Positions 44,928 through 53,451 are shown, counted from the stretch's first letter. The stretch is 64,000 nucleotides of DNA from 2-02-FULL-66-14 sp964651335 (GCA_964651335.1 CAZYVT010000008.1:1-64000); one strand, 5' to 3'. A program made the numbers and translations. The notes: generated from the sequence alone by a model not told the origin.

Positions 44928-46610
44928 ATGGACGCAAAAGCACACGTCGCCTCGCTGTTGCGCGACGCCCTTGCAAAGGTCGCGCCCGAGGCCGCGGGAA
45001 CGGACATCGTGCTCGAGCGGCCGCGCGAGGCGTCGCACGGCGACTTTGCCTGCAATGTCGCGTTGCAACTCGGCAAGCGGCTCAGAAAGAATCCGCGCGA
45101 GCTCGCCGCCCACCTCGTCACGGCACTGCGCGCGCTACCCGCGTTCGCGGAAGGCACTGTGCACGCTGCCGAGGTCGCGGGCCCGGGATTCATCAATCTG
45201 CGCCTGGCGCCGCGCGCCAAGCACGCCGCGATCGAGCGCGCGCTTGCCGAAGGGCCGGAGTTCGGCCGCGGGCATCCGCAGCGCGCGGAAAAAATCCAGG
45301 TGGAATTCGTTTCCGCCAATCCGACCGGCCCGCTGCACGTCGGCCACGGCCGGCAGGCGGCGCTGGGTGATGCGATTGCCGCGCTCCTCGAGTCGCAGGG
45401 CCACGCCGTGACGCGCGAGTTTTACTACAACGACGCGGGTGCGCAAATCGAAAACCTCGCGCTCTCGGTGCAGGCGCGCGCGCGGGGAATCAAGCCAGGC
45501 GAACCGGGCTGGCCCGCGGAAGGTTACAACGGTGAATACGTCCAGGACATCGCAGCGGAATTTCTCGCCCGGAAAACGGTGCGCGCCGCCGACGGCCCGC
45601 AGGTGACCGCCAGCGGCGACGCGCAAGATCTCGACACGATCCGCAGGTTCGCGGTGGCCTACCTGCGCAACGAGCAGGACGCGGATCTGCAGCGGCTCGG
45701 CGTGAAATTCGACCTCTACTACCTCGAGTCGAGTCTCTACACCGAGGGCAAGGTCGAGGCGGCGGTAGGAACGCTGATAGAGAAAGGGAAGACGTACGAG
45801 AAGGACGGCGCGCTCTGGCTGCGCACGACCGAATACGGCGACGACAAGGACCGCGTGGTGCGCAAGTCGGACGGAACCTACACGTACTTCCTGCCCGACG
45901 TCGCCTATCACCTCACCAAGTGGCGGCGCGGCTTCGCCCGCGTGATCAACGTGCAGGGGACCGACCATCACAGCACGGTGACGCGCGTGCGGGCGGGCCT
46001 GCAGGCGCTGGGCCTCGGAATCCCGCCGGGCTATCCGGATTACGTGCTGCACAGCATGGTCAGAGTGATGCGCGGCGGCGAGGAAGTGAAGATCTCCAAG
46101 CGCGCGGGCTCGTACCTGACGGTGCGCGATCTCGTAGACTGGGTGGGCCGGGATGCGACGCGGTTTTTCCTGGTGTCGCGCCGCGCCGACTCCGAGTTCG
46201 TGTTCGACGTCGATCTCGCGCTCGCCAAGAGCGAGGAAAACCCCGTGTACTACGTGCAGTACGCGCACGCGCGCGTGTGCGGCGTGTTCGCGCAGTGGGG
46301 CGGAGACCCGTCGCCACTCAAGGGCGTCGCGCTCGACGCGCTGGTGCTGGAGCGCGAGCTCGCGCTCGCCCTGCGGATCGCGGAATTCCCGGAGCTGGTG
46401 CGATCTGCGGCGCTCGAACTCGCGCCGCATGCGATCGCGTTTTACCTGCGCGAACTCGCTGGCGAATTCCACAGCTACTATAATGGGGAGCGGATCCTTG
46501 TCGAGGACGGGGCACTCCGGAACTCGCGACTCGCACTGTGCGCGGCGGTGCGCCAGACGCTTGCCAACGGACTGGCGCTGCTCGGCGTCCGCGCGCCGGA
46601 GAAGATGTGA
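44928..46610 (+). CDS. argS: Arginyl-tRNA synthetase
   Basis: 560 residues, class I. HIGH-like motif SANPTGPLHVGHGRQA near residue 125, the ArgRS N-terminal additional domain with REASHGDFACNVAL, and the C-terminal DALR domain. The KMSK position reads ISKRAGSY, as in many bacterial ArgRS. ATG 44928 was chosen because it matches the family N-terminus. A TATAAT at 44906-44911 could be the -10 box. Its stop shares one base with the next ATG. Confidence 0.96.
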   Translation: MDAKAHVASLLRDALAKVAPEAAGTDIVLERPREASHGDFACNVALQLGKRLRKNPRELAAHLVTALRALPAFAEGTVHAAEVAGPGFINLRLAPRAKHAAIERALAEGPEFGRGHPQRAEKIQVEFVSANPTGPLHVGHGRQAALGDAIAALLESQGHAVTREFYYNDAGAQIENLALSVQARARGIKPGEPGWPAEGYNGEYVQDIAAEFLARKTVRAADGPQVTASGDAQDLDTIRRFAVAYLRNEQDADLQRLGVKFDLYYLESSLYTEGKVEAAVGTLIEKGKTYEKDGALWLRTTEYGDDKDRVVRKSDGTYTYFLPDVAYHLTKWRRGFARVINVQGTDHHSTVTRVRAGLQALGLGIPPGYPDYVLHSMVRVMRGGEEVKISKRAGSYLTVRDLVDWVGRDATRFFLVSRRADSEFVFDVDLALAKSEENPVYYVQYAHARVCGVFAQWGGDPSPLKGVALDALVLERELALALRIAEFPELVRSAALELAPHAIAFYLRELAGEFHSYYNGERILVEDGALRNSRLALCAAVRQTLANGLALLGVRAPEKM

Positions 46611-47212
46611 TGCGCAAGCCTGCGAAGACCGCTTTCCACCCTCGCTCCGGCGGCGGATTCCTGCTCGGCGTATTCGTCGGTCTGATCCTTGGTCTCGGGC
46701 TCGCGCTCGGCGTCGCGTATTACCTCAACAAGACGCCGATCCCGTTCCTCGCCAAGACAAAGCCGTCTGCTGGCAGGGAGGGCGAGGGCGATTCGTCGAA
46801 GCCCCCGGTCATCGCAGGTTTGCCGCCGCAGGGCGCATCGCCGGCGGTGAAGGCGCCGGAAAAGCCGAGGTTCGACTTCTACAAGATCCTTCCCGGGGGC
46901 GAGGAGCCGGTCACGGAACGCGAACTGAAGGACGCCGCGCGCGCCTCGAAGAGTCAGCCGGAAGGCGCCAAGGACGTTTATTACATTCAGGCGGGATCAT
47001 TCCAGAATCCGGCTGACGCGGACAATCAGAAGGCTCGGCTCGCGATCCTGGGCATCGAGTCGAGCGTTGAACCGACGAGCGTCCCGGACAAGGGAACCTG
47101 GTACCGCGTGCGCCTGGGGCCGTACGCAAAGATCGAGGAACTGAACCGCGTGCGACAGATGCTGGCGCAGAACGGAATCGACGCAAACCTGGTCAAACTG
47201 AAACCGAATTGA
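46610..47212 (+). CDS. SPOR-domain cell-division protein (FtsN-like)
   Basis: 200 residues. A short cytoplasmic N-terminus, one transmembrane segment (FLLGVFVGLILGLGLALGVAY, about residues 17-37), a Pro/Lys-rich linker, and a C-terminal SPOR domain (YYIQAGSFQNPADADNQKARL to NRVRQMLAQNGID). The architecture is that of FtsN and related septal proteins that bind denuded peptidoglycan. The ATG overlaps the argS stop (TGATG). Confidence 0.87.
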   Translation: MRKPAKTAFHPRSGGGFLLGVFVGLILGLGLALGVAYYLNKTPIPFLAKTKPSAGREGEGDSSKPPVIAGLPPQGASPAVKAPEKPRFDFYKILPGGEEPVTERELKDAARASKSQPEGAKDVYYIQAGSFQNPADADNQKARLAILGIESSVEPTSVPDKGTWYRVRLGPYAKIEELNRVRQMLAQNGIDANLVKLKPN

Positions 47213-47213
47213 G

Positions 47214-47861
47214 ATGAATCCTACCCGTCGTACAGTTTGCTTTGCGATTGCAATGGCCGCGCTCGGCGCGCCGCTCGCTGCCCCGGCCCAGCAGCTTCGC
47301 GCCGGGATCGATTTTCTGGCGCTCAAGTCCGAACTCCCGGTCGAAACGCCGGGCAAGATCGAGGTCATCGAGTTCTTCTGGTACGGCTGCCCGCATTGCT
47401 ACACGCTCGAGCCGCTGATCGAGACCTGGGTGAAGAAGCTGCCGCCCGATGCGCAGTTTCGCCGTGTTCCGGCCGTGTTCAATGATCGCTGGGCGCGGGA
47501 CGCCGCGATTTACTATGCCTTCGAGGCGCTGGGGGTTCTCGACCGGCTGCACCGTCCTTTGTTCGACGCCATCCATCGCGATGGGTTGCGTACCGACAGC
47601 GGACCAGCGCTCGGCCAGTGGCTGCAGAAGCAGGGCGTGGATACGAAGAAATTCGATGAAGTGGCTCGCTCCTTCGGCGTACAGAGCAAGGTCCGGCGCG
47701 CCGCCCAGCTGTCCGTGGCGTTCCGCATCGACGGTACGCCTGCTATGGCGGTCCATGGGCGCTTTACCGTCGGCGCAGAGCAAAGCCGCGAGCAGGGCGT
47801 GATGCTCGGAACGGTCGACTACCTCATCGACCTGGTCCGGAAAACGGTGCCGCTCAAGTAA
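47214..47861 (+). CDS. dsbA: Thiol:disulfide interchange protein DsbA
   Basis: 215 residues. A signal peptide ending near APAQQ, a thioredoxin fold with active site FFWYGCPHCYTLEP (CPHC, about residues 60-63), the inserted helical domain, and the cis-Pro loop IDGTPAMAVHG. It oxidises cysteines in periplasmic proteins. It is one base after the SPOR gene and probably cotranscribed with argS. Convergent with the CXXCW-type rhodanese. Confidence 0.94.
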   Translation: MNPTRRTVCFAIAMAALGAPLAAPAQQLRAGIDFLALKSELPVETPGKIEVIEFFWYGCPHCYTLEPLIETWVKKLPPDAQFRRVPAVFNDRWARDAAIYYAFEALGVLDRLHRPLFDAIHRDGLRTDSGPALGQWLQKQGVDTKKFDEVARSFGVQSKVRRAAQLSVAFRIDGTPAMAVHGRFTVGAEQSREQGVMLGTVDYLIDLVRKTVPLK

Positions 47862-47864
47862 ACC

Positions 47865-48407
47865 CTATACTGCGGGTTTCCGCCAGGCGAGCCGTAGCGG
47901 CGCAAGCTCGCCGCCGGCCGCGAGCCAGGCCTCGATCCCGCCCCGATACCAATACACTGCATCATAGCCAAGCGCGGCCGCGCGCAGTACCGCGTTGTAC
48001 GAAAGCCAGCACTGCGGCCCCTGGCAAAAAAACACCAGCGGCCGCCTTTGGTCGCCCTTTGTCGCCACGTTAAGCGTCGTCGCGAGTTGCTGCTGCACCG
48101 CGTCCTGCAACGATTGGCCTCGCCCGGCGCCCGGCAGCCAGATTGCGCCCGGCAGCGATTCGTGCGCTTCCCCGCCGAGCACGTCGAACAGCAGAGGCTG
48201 TACCCGTGTCTCGCTTCGCATCCACTCGCGCAGTTGCGCCGTGCCGACCGTCCTGGCGCCCGGCACCTCGCGCGGCGTAGGCGCCGAATGGTCCGCGAGG
48301 CGCAGCGTCGCGACCGGCGCAACGCCGTACTCCGTGTCCTCGTCGGCACGCACCGGGGCAGCGGCGAGGGCAGCGGCGATCGCAAGCAGCGCGATGAGGA
48401 TGTGCAT
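47865..48407 (-). CDS. Periplasmic rhodanese-like protein with a C-x5-C-W motif
   Basis: 180 residues. A signal peptide (cleavage near PVRADE) is followed by a rhodanese-like fold with VFFCQGPQCWLSYNAVLRA near residue 130 and YWYRGGIEAWLAAGG. It resembles the proteins called PQQ-dependent-catabolism-associated CXXCW proteins, though no PQQ genes are near. It sits between two dsbA-like genes, on the opposite strand. Role in redox or sulfur handling is inferred only. Confidence 0.72.
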   Translation of the reverse strand: MHILIALLAIAAALAAAPVRADEDTEYGVAPVATLRLADHSAPTPREVPGARTVGTAQLREWMRSETRVQPLLFDVLGGEAHESLPGAIWLPGAGRGQSLQDAVQQQLATTLNVATKGDQRRPLVFFCQGPQCWLSYNAVLRAAALGYDAVYWYRGGIEAWLAAGGELAPLRLAWRKPAV

Positions 48408-48485
48408 CCGCCAAGGCTAGAGCTTTGGCGCGGGCACTGCAATCGGGGGTAGACTTGCTGCCTTTTCACGCCGCGCAATGACCGT

Positions 48486-49124
48486 ATGAAAGCCTTTTTT
48501 GCCCGACTCGCATGGATGATCCTGCTCGCCGCCGCGTGCGCCGCGGTCCGCGCGCAACCCGTCGCCGGGCGCGACTACACCGTGCTCGACCCCGCGCGTC
48601 CCGCCGCGAGCGGCGAGCGGATCGAGGTGATCGAATTCTTCTACTATGGATGCCCGGTGTGCTACGAGGCACAGCCTCACATCGCCCGCTGGCTGCTGTC
48701 GGCCGGCAATGCGGTGGACCTGAAGCGCGTTCCGGCAGTCTCGAGCGACGCCTGGGCGACTTTTGCGCGCATCTTTTATGCGCTTGACTCGACCGGGCTG
48801 TTGGCGCGCCTGCACTGGCCGGTCTACGACAACCATCAGTTCGACGGCCGTCGGCTGAACGAGGAAAAGAACCTGCTTGACTGGCTCCAGTCCAACGGCG
48901 TGGACGCCGCACGCTTCAAGCAGGCGCTCGACTCGGAGGAAGTGAAATCGCGGGTCGAGACAGCGCGAAAGATGCTCGAGACCTACGACATTCGCGGCGT
49001 TCCCACCTTGATCGTCGATGGCCGGTACGTCACGTCCGCGCGTCTCGCCGGCGGCGTCAAGGAAATGATGGACGTAGTCGAGTACCTCGTGGTGCGTGCC
49101 CGCGACGAGCGCGCCAAGAAATAG
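48486..49124 (+). CDS. Second DsbA-family thiol:disulfide oxidoreductase
   Basis: 212 residues. Signal peptide ending near AVRAQ, active site FFYYGCPVCYEAQP (CPVC), and cis-Pro loop IRGVPTLIVDGRY. The dipeptide between the cysteines is PV and not PH as in the DsbA 0.6 kb upstream, so redox potential and client range may differ. The gene may be monocistronic or lead the SDR gene 3 bp later. Confidence 0.9.
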   Translation: MKAFFARLAWMILLAAACAAVRAQPVAGRDYTVLDPARPAASGERIEVIEFFYYGCPVCYEAQPHIARWLLSAGNAVDLKRVPAVSSDAWATFARIFYALDSTGLLARLHWPVYDNHQFDGRRLNEEKNLLDWLQSNGVDAARFKQALDSEEVKSRVETARKMLETYDIRGVPTLIVDGRYVTSARLAGGVKEMMDVVEYLVVRARDERAKK

Positions 49125-49127
49125 CCC

Positions 49128-49892
49128 GTGAAGCGGATTTTCATCACCGGTGCCTCGTCGGGCATCGGCGAGGCGCTTGCGCGCCGTTACGCTACCTCCG
49201 CCACCGTGATCGGTCTTTGCGCCCGGAGCAAAGGCGCCCTCAACGCGCTTGCGGCAAGCCTGCCCGGAAAGTGCACCGCCTATCCGCTCGATGTCTCGGA
49301 TGCCGCCGCGCTCGATAGCGCGGCTCGCGATTTCTTTCAGCGCTACGGCACGCCAGACCTCGTGATCGCCAACGCAGGCGTGTCGGTCGGGACCAGGGGC
49401 GACGACCCGGGCGACGTGGCAAAGCTGCGGCGGCTGCTGGAGGTGAACGTGACCGGCCTCGCGGCCACGCTCGCTGCGTTCGCGCCCGCGATGCGCGCTG
49501 CGGGACGCGGCACGCTCTGCGGCATCGCGAGCGTGGCTGGATTTCGCGGCCTTCCCGGCGCCGGTGCGTACAGTGCCTCGAAAGCAGCGGCGATTGCCTG
49601 GCTCGAGGCGCTCCGCGTCGAGCTGGCGGGAAGCGGTGTCGCGGTCGTCACCATTTGTCCGGGCTACGTCGACACGGCGATAACGCGCGCGAACCGATAC
49701 CGGATGCCCTTTCTTTTGCCTGCCGATGAAGCCGCGCGGCGCATTGCGAGAGCGATCGAGGCGAAGCGGCGCATTGCCGTAATCCCGTGGCAGATGGCGA
49801 TCATCGGGCGCATATTGCGCTCCATCCCCGCGCCGCTCTATGACCGGCTCGCTGCGCGCGCGCCGCGCAAGAGGCGCGACATTCCCATTTGA
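49128..49892 (+). CDS. Short-chain dehydrogenase/reductase
   Basis: 254 residues, GTG start. FITGASSGIGEALARRY (NADP loop), NAGVS, catalytic Ser in GIASVAG and Tyr/Lys in YSASKAA. The C-terminus is basic and hydrophobic (RILRSIPAPLYDRLAARAPRK), which may associate with membranes. The substrate is unknown. The stop overlaps the next start (TTGA). Confidence 0.85.
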   Translation: MKRIFITGASSGIGEALARRYATSATVIGLCARSKGALNALAASLPGKCTAYPLDVSDAAALDSAARDFFQRYGTPDLVIANAGVSVGTRGDDPGDVAKLRRLLEVNVTGLAATLAAFAPAMRAAGRGTLCGIASVAGFRGLPGAGAYSASKAAAIAWLEALRVELAGSGVAVVTICPGYVDTAITRANRYRMPFLLPADEAARRIARAIEAKRRIAVIPWQMAIIGRILRSIPAPLYDRLAARAPRKRRDIPI

Positions 49893-50626
49893 ATCGTATC
49901 GTCTCGCTCGTCCCCTCGATCACCGAGCTGCTCTGCGACCTCGGGCTCGGAGATCAAATCGTCGGTCGCACCGGCTTCTGCATTCACCCGCGCGAGATCG
50001 TGCGCCGAATCCAGAAGGTGGGCGGAACCAAGTCGGTGGATGTGGAGAAGGTCCGGGCGCTCGCGCTGACCCACGCTATCCTCAACGTCGATGAGAACCG
50101 GAAGGAAACCGCCGACGCGCTCGCCGCATTTGTACCGAATTTGATCGTCACCGATCCGCTCGGGCCGCTCGACAATCTCACGCTCTACCGGCAGATCGGG
50201 GATGCATTCGGACGAGAACGCGAAGCCGAGGAATTCTGCGCCCGCTTCCGGGCTGCCTACGACGAAGCGACGTCGCGACGCTATGCAAAGCGCAATGTCC
50301 TGTACCTGATCTGGAAAGACCCCTGGATGACGGTCGCGCGCGACACCTACATTTCGCGCACGCTTGGGCTGTTCGGGCTGCAGACGCTTCCCGAATCAGC
50401 CGATGGGCGCTACCCGAAGATTTCGCTCGAAGAATCCTGGCTGCAGGATGTCGAGCTCGTGCTTCTCTCATCCGAGCCTTACCGGTTTCGAGAGAAACAT
50501 CTGGATGAAATCAAAAACACCCTTAACAAGCACGCCCGTCTCATCGACGGCGAGATGACGTCCTGGTACGGCAGCCGCGCAATCCAGGGATTGCGGTACC
50601 TTGCCGACTTCTCCGCCTCTCTCTGA
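49889..50626 (+). CDS. Helical-backbone metal-receptor protein (BtuF-like fold), no signal peptide
   Basis: 245 residues, TTG start overlapping the SDR stop. RIVSLVPSITELLCDLGLGDQIVGRTGFC is the start of the periplasmic-binding-protein fold of cobalamin, heme and siderophore receptors; EKVRALALTHAILNVDENRKE and the C-terminal YGSRAIQGLRYLADF also fit. No signal peptide is visible even with upstream starts, and no permease or ATPase gene lies near, so it is probably cytoplasmic or not a classic transporter component. Confidence 0.78.
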   Translation: MNRIVSLVPSITELLCDLGLGDQIVGRTGFCIHPREIVRRIQKVGGTKSVDVEKVRALALTHAILNVDENRKETADALAAFVPNLIVTDPLGPLDNLTLYRQIGDAFGREREAEEFCARFRAAYDEATSRRYAKRNVLYLIWKDPWMTVARDTYISRTLGLFGLQTLPESADGRYPKISLEESWLQDVELVLLSSEPYRFREKHLDEIKNTLNKHARLIDGEMTSWYGSRAIQGLRYLADFSASL

Positions 50627-50638
50627 AAGGAAGCCCTC

Positions 50639-51532
50639 TTGAGCCAGGACATCAGCATTCAGTTCACGCGCTTCTCGGCGTTTTACTCGCCGCTGATCGC
50701 CACCATGGCGGGCGGCTTTCTCGAAAAGGAGGGACTGCGCCCCTGGCACTCGGTGTCAGCGCCGGGCACCTCGGCGATCGCCGGCCTGTTCGATGGCTCG
50801 GTGCACGTCGCCCAGTCCGCGCCCTCGCAGGGATTCGGGCCCCTCGAGCAGGGCAAGACACCGCCGGCGCTGCACTTTGCGCAGATCAACGAGATGGACG
50901 GCTTCTTCCTCGTCGGGCGCGCTGCCGAGCCGCAATTCACCTGGGACCGGCTGAAGGGCCGCAAGGTCATCATCGACCACGGCGCGCAGCCGCTGGCGAT
51001 GTTCAAGTACGCCTGCCACAAGCGCGGGCTCGCGTTCCAGAGCATCGTCGCGGTCGATGCCGGTTCGACCGAGCGCATGATTGGCGCCTTCCGCAAGGGC
51101 GAGGGCGACTACATCCACCTGCAGGGGCCCGCGCCGCAACAGCTCGAGCACGACCGCGCCGGCCATATCGTTGCCTCGCTGGCCGGAGCAATCGGGCCGT
51201 GCGCGTTCTCGAGCCTCGCAGCGACGCGCGACTGGCTCGCGACCGACATGGCGCTCCGCTTCATGCGCGCCTACCGCAAGGCGCGCGCCTGGGTGATCGG
51301 GGCGCCCGCCGCGGAGGTTGCGAAGGCTGAAGCGCCGTTCTTCCCCGATGTCGATCCCGGGGTGCTCACCGCGACCATCGCCACCTACCAGACCCTCGGC
51401 AACTGGACCCCGCATGTGGAGATCACGCGCCCGGCCTGGGAAGCGACAGTGGACATTTTCCTGCACGCGGGCCTGATCACGCGACGGCACCGCTACGAGG
51501 ATGTGATCTCCCCGCCGCCGGGCACCCCGTAG
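50639..51532 (+). CDS. NMT1/THI5-like substrate-binding protein, no signal peptide
   Basis: 297 residues, TTG start with GAAAGGAAG upstream. QFTRFSAFYSPLIATMAGGFLEKEGL is the ABC-type NMT1-like periplasmic fold opening; GTSAIAGLFDGSVHVAQSAPSQG and KGRKVIIDHGAQPLAMFKYACHKRG follow. The start lies directly after the previous gene, and no export signal is seen. The THI5 motif CCCFC of thiamine synthesis is absent. Ligand unknown. Confidence 0.78.
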   Translation: MSQDISIQFTRFSAFYSPLIATMAGGFLEKEGLRPWHSVSAPGTSAIAGLFDGSVHVAQSAPSQGFGPLEQGKTPPALHFAQINEMDGFFLVGRAAEPQFTWDRLKGRKVIIDHGAQPLAMFKYACHKRGLAFQSIVAVDAGSTERMIGAFRKGEGDYIHLQGPAPQQLEHDRAGHIVASLAGAIGPCAFSSLAATRDWLATDMALRFMRAYRKARAWVIGAPAAEVAKAEAPFFPDVDPGVLTATIATYQTLGNWTPHVEITRPAWEATVDIFLHAGLITRRHRYEDVISPPPGTP

Positions 51533-51771
51533 GCAGACACAGGGTTTCGGTGCGCCGACTCGGTGCTATCCGAAAGTCCGCGATCGACCCGTCCAGGCAC
51601 CAAGCAAGGGCACATGCCCCGGTGGTGCCGATACCGTGTGCGTTTGCAGGTAGCTATCTCAGTTGCCCTGGTTGAGGGATCAAGGGCCTGAGGGTAGTCT
51701 GACCAAGCCAGGCCCCAATACTGGGGTCTTACAACGCCTCACATATGGGGTCCACATTCGTTAGCCGGACG
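51533..51771. other. Noncoding left edge of the accessory island
   Basis: No ORF or RNA gene recognised. It has a small CCCCA-ATAC-TGGGG hairpin at about 51715-51728. At 51760-51766 lies GTTAGCC, resembling the right-hand half-site (GTTRRRY) of a cassette recombination site. No matching left arm is found upstream, so this may be the insertion point of the first cassette. Confidence 0.4.
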
Positions 51772-52353
51772 ATGAAGGTTGTCTTGAGGCCGATGGTCGC
51801 AGTAGTTGTTGCGCTCGTTGCACTTTTTGAGCAAGGCTGCGCCTCGCGGCCCGCGGATCCGGCCACGGCGACGCTTGCGACACCGTGCGACGACTGCTGG
51901 CGCGGCGTGACGAATTTTGCGAAGGTATCGCCGGCACTATGGCGTGGCTGGCAGCCCACTGCTGCGGGATTCCGCGATTTGGAGAATGCTGGGGTCCGGA
52001 CAGTCATCAACTTTCGACATGATCATGATGACTCTGAACTTCTGACCGGAACGAAACTGAGGTACATCTGGATTCCAACGCGGCCTTGGAATCCAAAGGA
52101 AGATGATCTCGTGCCGTTCTTCAGGGTGATTCAGGACCCGGAAAACTGGCCTGTCTTCGTTCATTGTTGGAAAGGTGACGACAGAGCCGGGTTCTACGTC
52201 GCCGCATATCGAATCGTCGTTGATGGATGGAGCCCCGACGACGCCATCCGGGAAATGTTCCAATTTCACTACAACCCGATCTGGTTTCGGATCCCCCGCG
52301 TCTTGCGGGACATCGACGTCGAGAGCCTCAAAGCTCGAATCGCCGCGCCATAG
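51772..52353 (+). CDS. Lipoprotein-like dual-specificity/tyrosine phosphatase (gene cassette 1)
   Basis: 193 residues. The N-terminal hydrophobic segment leads to FEQGCAS, a possible but not ideal lipobox. The core matches a protein-tyrosine/dual-specificity phosphatase: FRDLENAGVRTVINFR and catalytic loop VHCWKGDDRAG, a clear HCX5R. The usual Ser/Thr after the Arg is Ala here, which could reduce rate. ATG 51772 was chosen because the 51745 start lies before the probable cassette boundary. Base use is less GC-rich than its neighbours. Confidence 0.72.
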   Translation: MKVVLRPMVAVVVALVALFEQGCASRPADPATATLATPCDDCWRGVTNFAKVSPALWRGWQPTAAGFRDLENAGVRTVINFRHDHDDSELLTGTKLRYIWIPTRPWNPKEDDLVPFFRVIQDPENWPVFVHCWKGDDRAGFYVAAYRIVVDGWSPDDAIREMFQFHYNPIWFRIPRVLRDIDVESLKARIAAP

Positions 52354-52378
52354 AGTGCATCATTGCGGATGAAACGCC

Positions 52379-52476
52379 GGCTAACATGCGCATGCACCTG
52401 ACGAACGGGCCGGCACGGCGGTGGGCCGCCAAACGGTATCCTTGGCCCGTTCGGAAGTGATGCGCGGTCGTTAGTC
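52379..52476 (+). repeat. attC-like recombination site after cassette 1
   Basis: GGCTAAC at the left and GTTAGTC at the right are the two core boxes (each with one mismatch to RYYYAAC and GTTRRRY). The arms pair with GCGCAT L boxes, one extrahelical G, and a 9-bp GAACGGGCC/GGCCCGTTC inner stem. The size is 98 bp. The form (paired R boxes, unpaired spacer, L box, single bulged G, variable stem) is that of integron attC sites. Confidence 0.68.
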
Positions 52477-52600
52477 GCCTCCCTGCGCACAATGAGGAAC
52501 GGAACATGCTGAATCATCAGCACTCACGACTTGCCCGCGGTTCCAGTACCGTAACCTACTGACTCATGGCTTCATTCGGCAGGCACCGATCGGAGCACGC

Positions 52601-53323
52601 GTGATTTTCGAGTTAATCGAAGACACCACGAAGCTGGTGCTCATCGTCGCCAGTCTCTATCTCGCGCTCGGTGCGTATGTGCGCCGCAAGCAGCCGGCGT
52701 GGTCCAAACCTCTTGGGAAACGCCGTTTGGCCATTCTGTTGGTGCTCGTCCTCGCGGTATCCGCGATCAAAGTGAGCGAAGATGTGCTCGGCGGAGAATC
52801 AGGACCGATCGACGAGGCCATCTTGATGTTCATCCGCAGTCACGTTCCGAGCACAGTGACCGGGTTCTTCGAAGCGGTCACGTTTACCGGATCATCAAGA
52901 GTTCTGTTTCCACTCGCGACTGCCGCGACGATCGCGCTGATGTGTGCGAGGCGCCGCTTCGAGGCGCTACTTTTCGCAGCTTCGGTGATAAGCGGTGCGA
53001 CGGTGGTTTACGTCCTCAAGTCGGTGGTTGGCCGAGCTCGGCCGGCGCTGTGGGAAACTGAGTGGTATTGGGGTTCCAGTTTTCCGAGCGGGCATACTCT
53101 CGTCGTCGCGGCATTCGCCACGGCTGCCGCTCTCTGCGTCAGCCGGATCTGGCCCGCGGCGCGCGAGTTCTCGCTATCGATAGCGATTTTGTGGATATCT
53201 CTCGTCGCCCTTTCGCGTCTGGTGCTTGGCGTGCATTGGCCGACTGACGTATTGGCCGCTGTGTGCATCGGAGCCTTTCTGCCTCTGGCGATGAGCGTTG
53301 CGCTTGAGTTGCGTCATGCCTAA
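52601..53323 (+). CDS. PAP2-family phosphatase (gene cassette 2)
   Basis: 240 residues, GTG start, about six membrane segments. All three acid-phosphatase motifs are perfect: KSVVGRARP (KX6RP), FPSGH, and SRLVLGVHWPTD (SRX5HX3D). It may dephosphorylate lipid phosphates or prenyl diphosphates. The stop codon TAA is part of the attC R box (GCCTAAC) directly after it, typical of cassette genes. Base composition is lower in GC than in the core genes around it. Confidence 0.88.
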   Translation: MIFELIEDTTKLVLIVASLYLALGAYVRRKQPAWSKPLGKRRLAILLVLVLAVSAIKVSEDVLGGESGPIDEAILMFIRSHVPSTVTGFFEAVTFTGSSRVLFPLATAATIALMCARRRFEALLFAASVISGATVVYVLKSVVGRARPALWETEWYWGSSFPSGHTLVVAAFATAAALCVSRIWPAAREFSLSIAILWISLVALSRLVLGVHWPTDVLAAVCIGAFLPLAMSVALELRHA

Positions 53324-53380
53324 CTTTGCGCTCCAGGGGACGCACCGCAAGCGGCGCGTCCCTGAGCTTTGGCGTTGGGC
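53318..53380 (+). repeat. attC site after cassette 2 (63 bp)
   Basis: GCCTAAC (53318-53324) and GTTGGGC (53374-53380) match the integron core boxes RYYYAAC and GTTRRRY exactly. Between them the arms pair: unpaired spacer, GCTC L box, one extrahelical C, then AGGGGACGC against GCGTCCCT. The terminal loop is ACCGCAAGCGGC. Recombination would cut at 53374/53375. Confidence 0.8.
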
Positions 53381-53451
53381 GTGTTCGAGGTCATAGGAGT
53401 AGGCATGGCTCAACACAAGGCTGAAAGCATCGGCGCCCCGAACTGGAAGTT

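Noticed and set aside
50639..51532. NMT1-like gene as a THI5-type HMP synthase linked to thiC
   Set aside because: The catalytic CCCFC-type motif of THI5 is absent and the gene is 42 kb from thiC.
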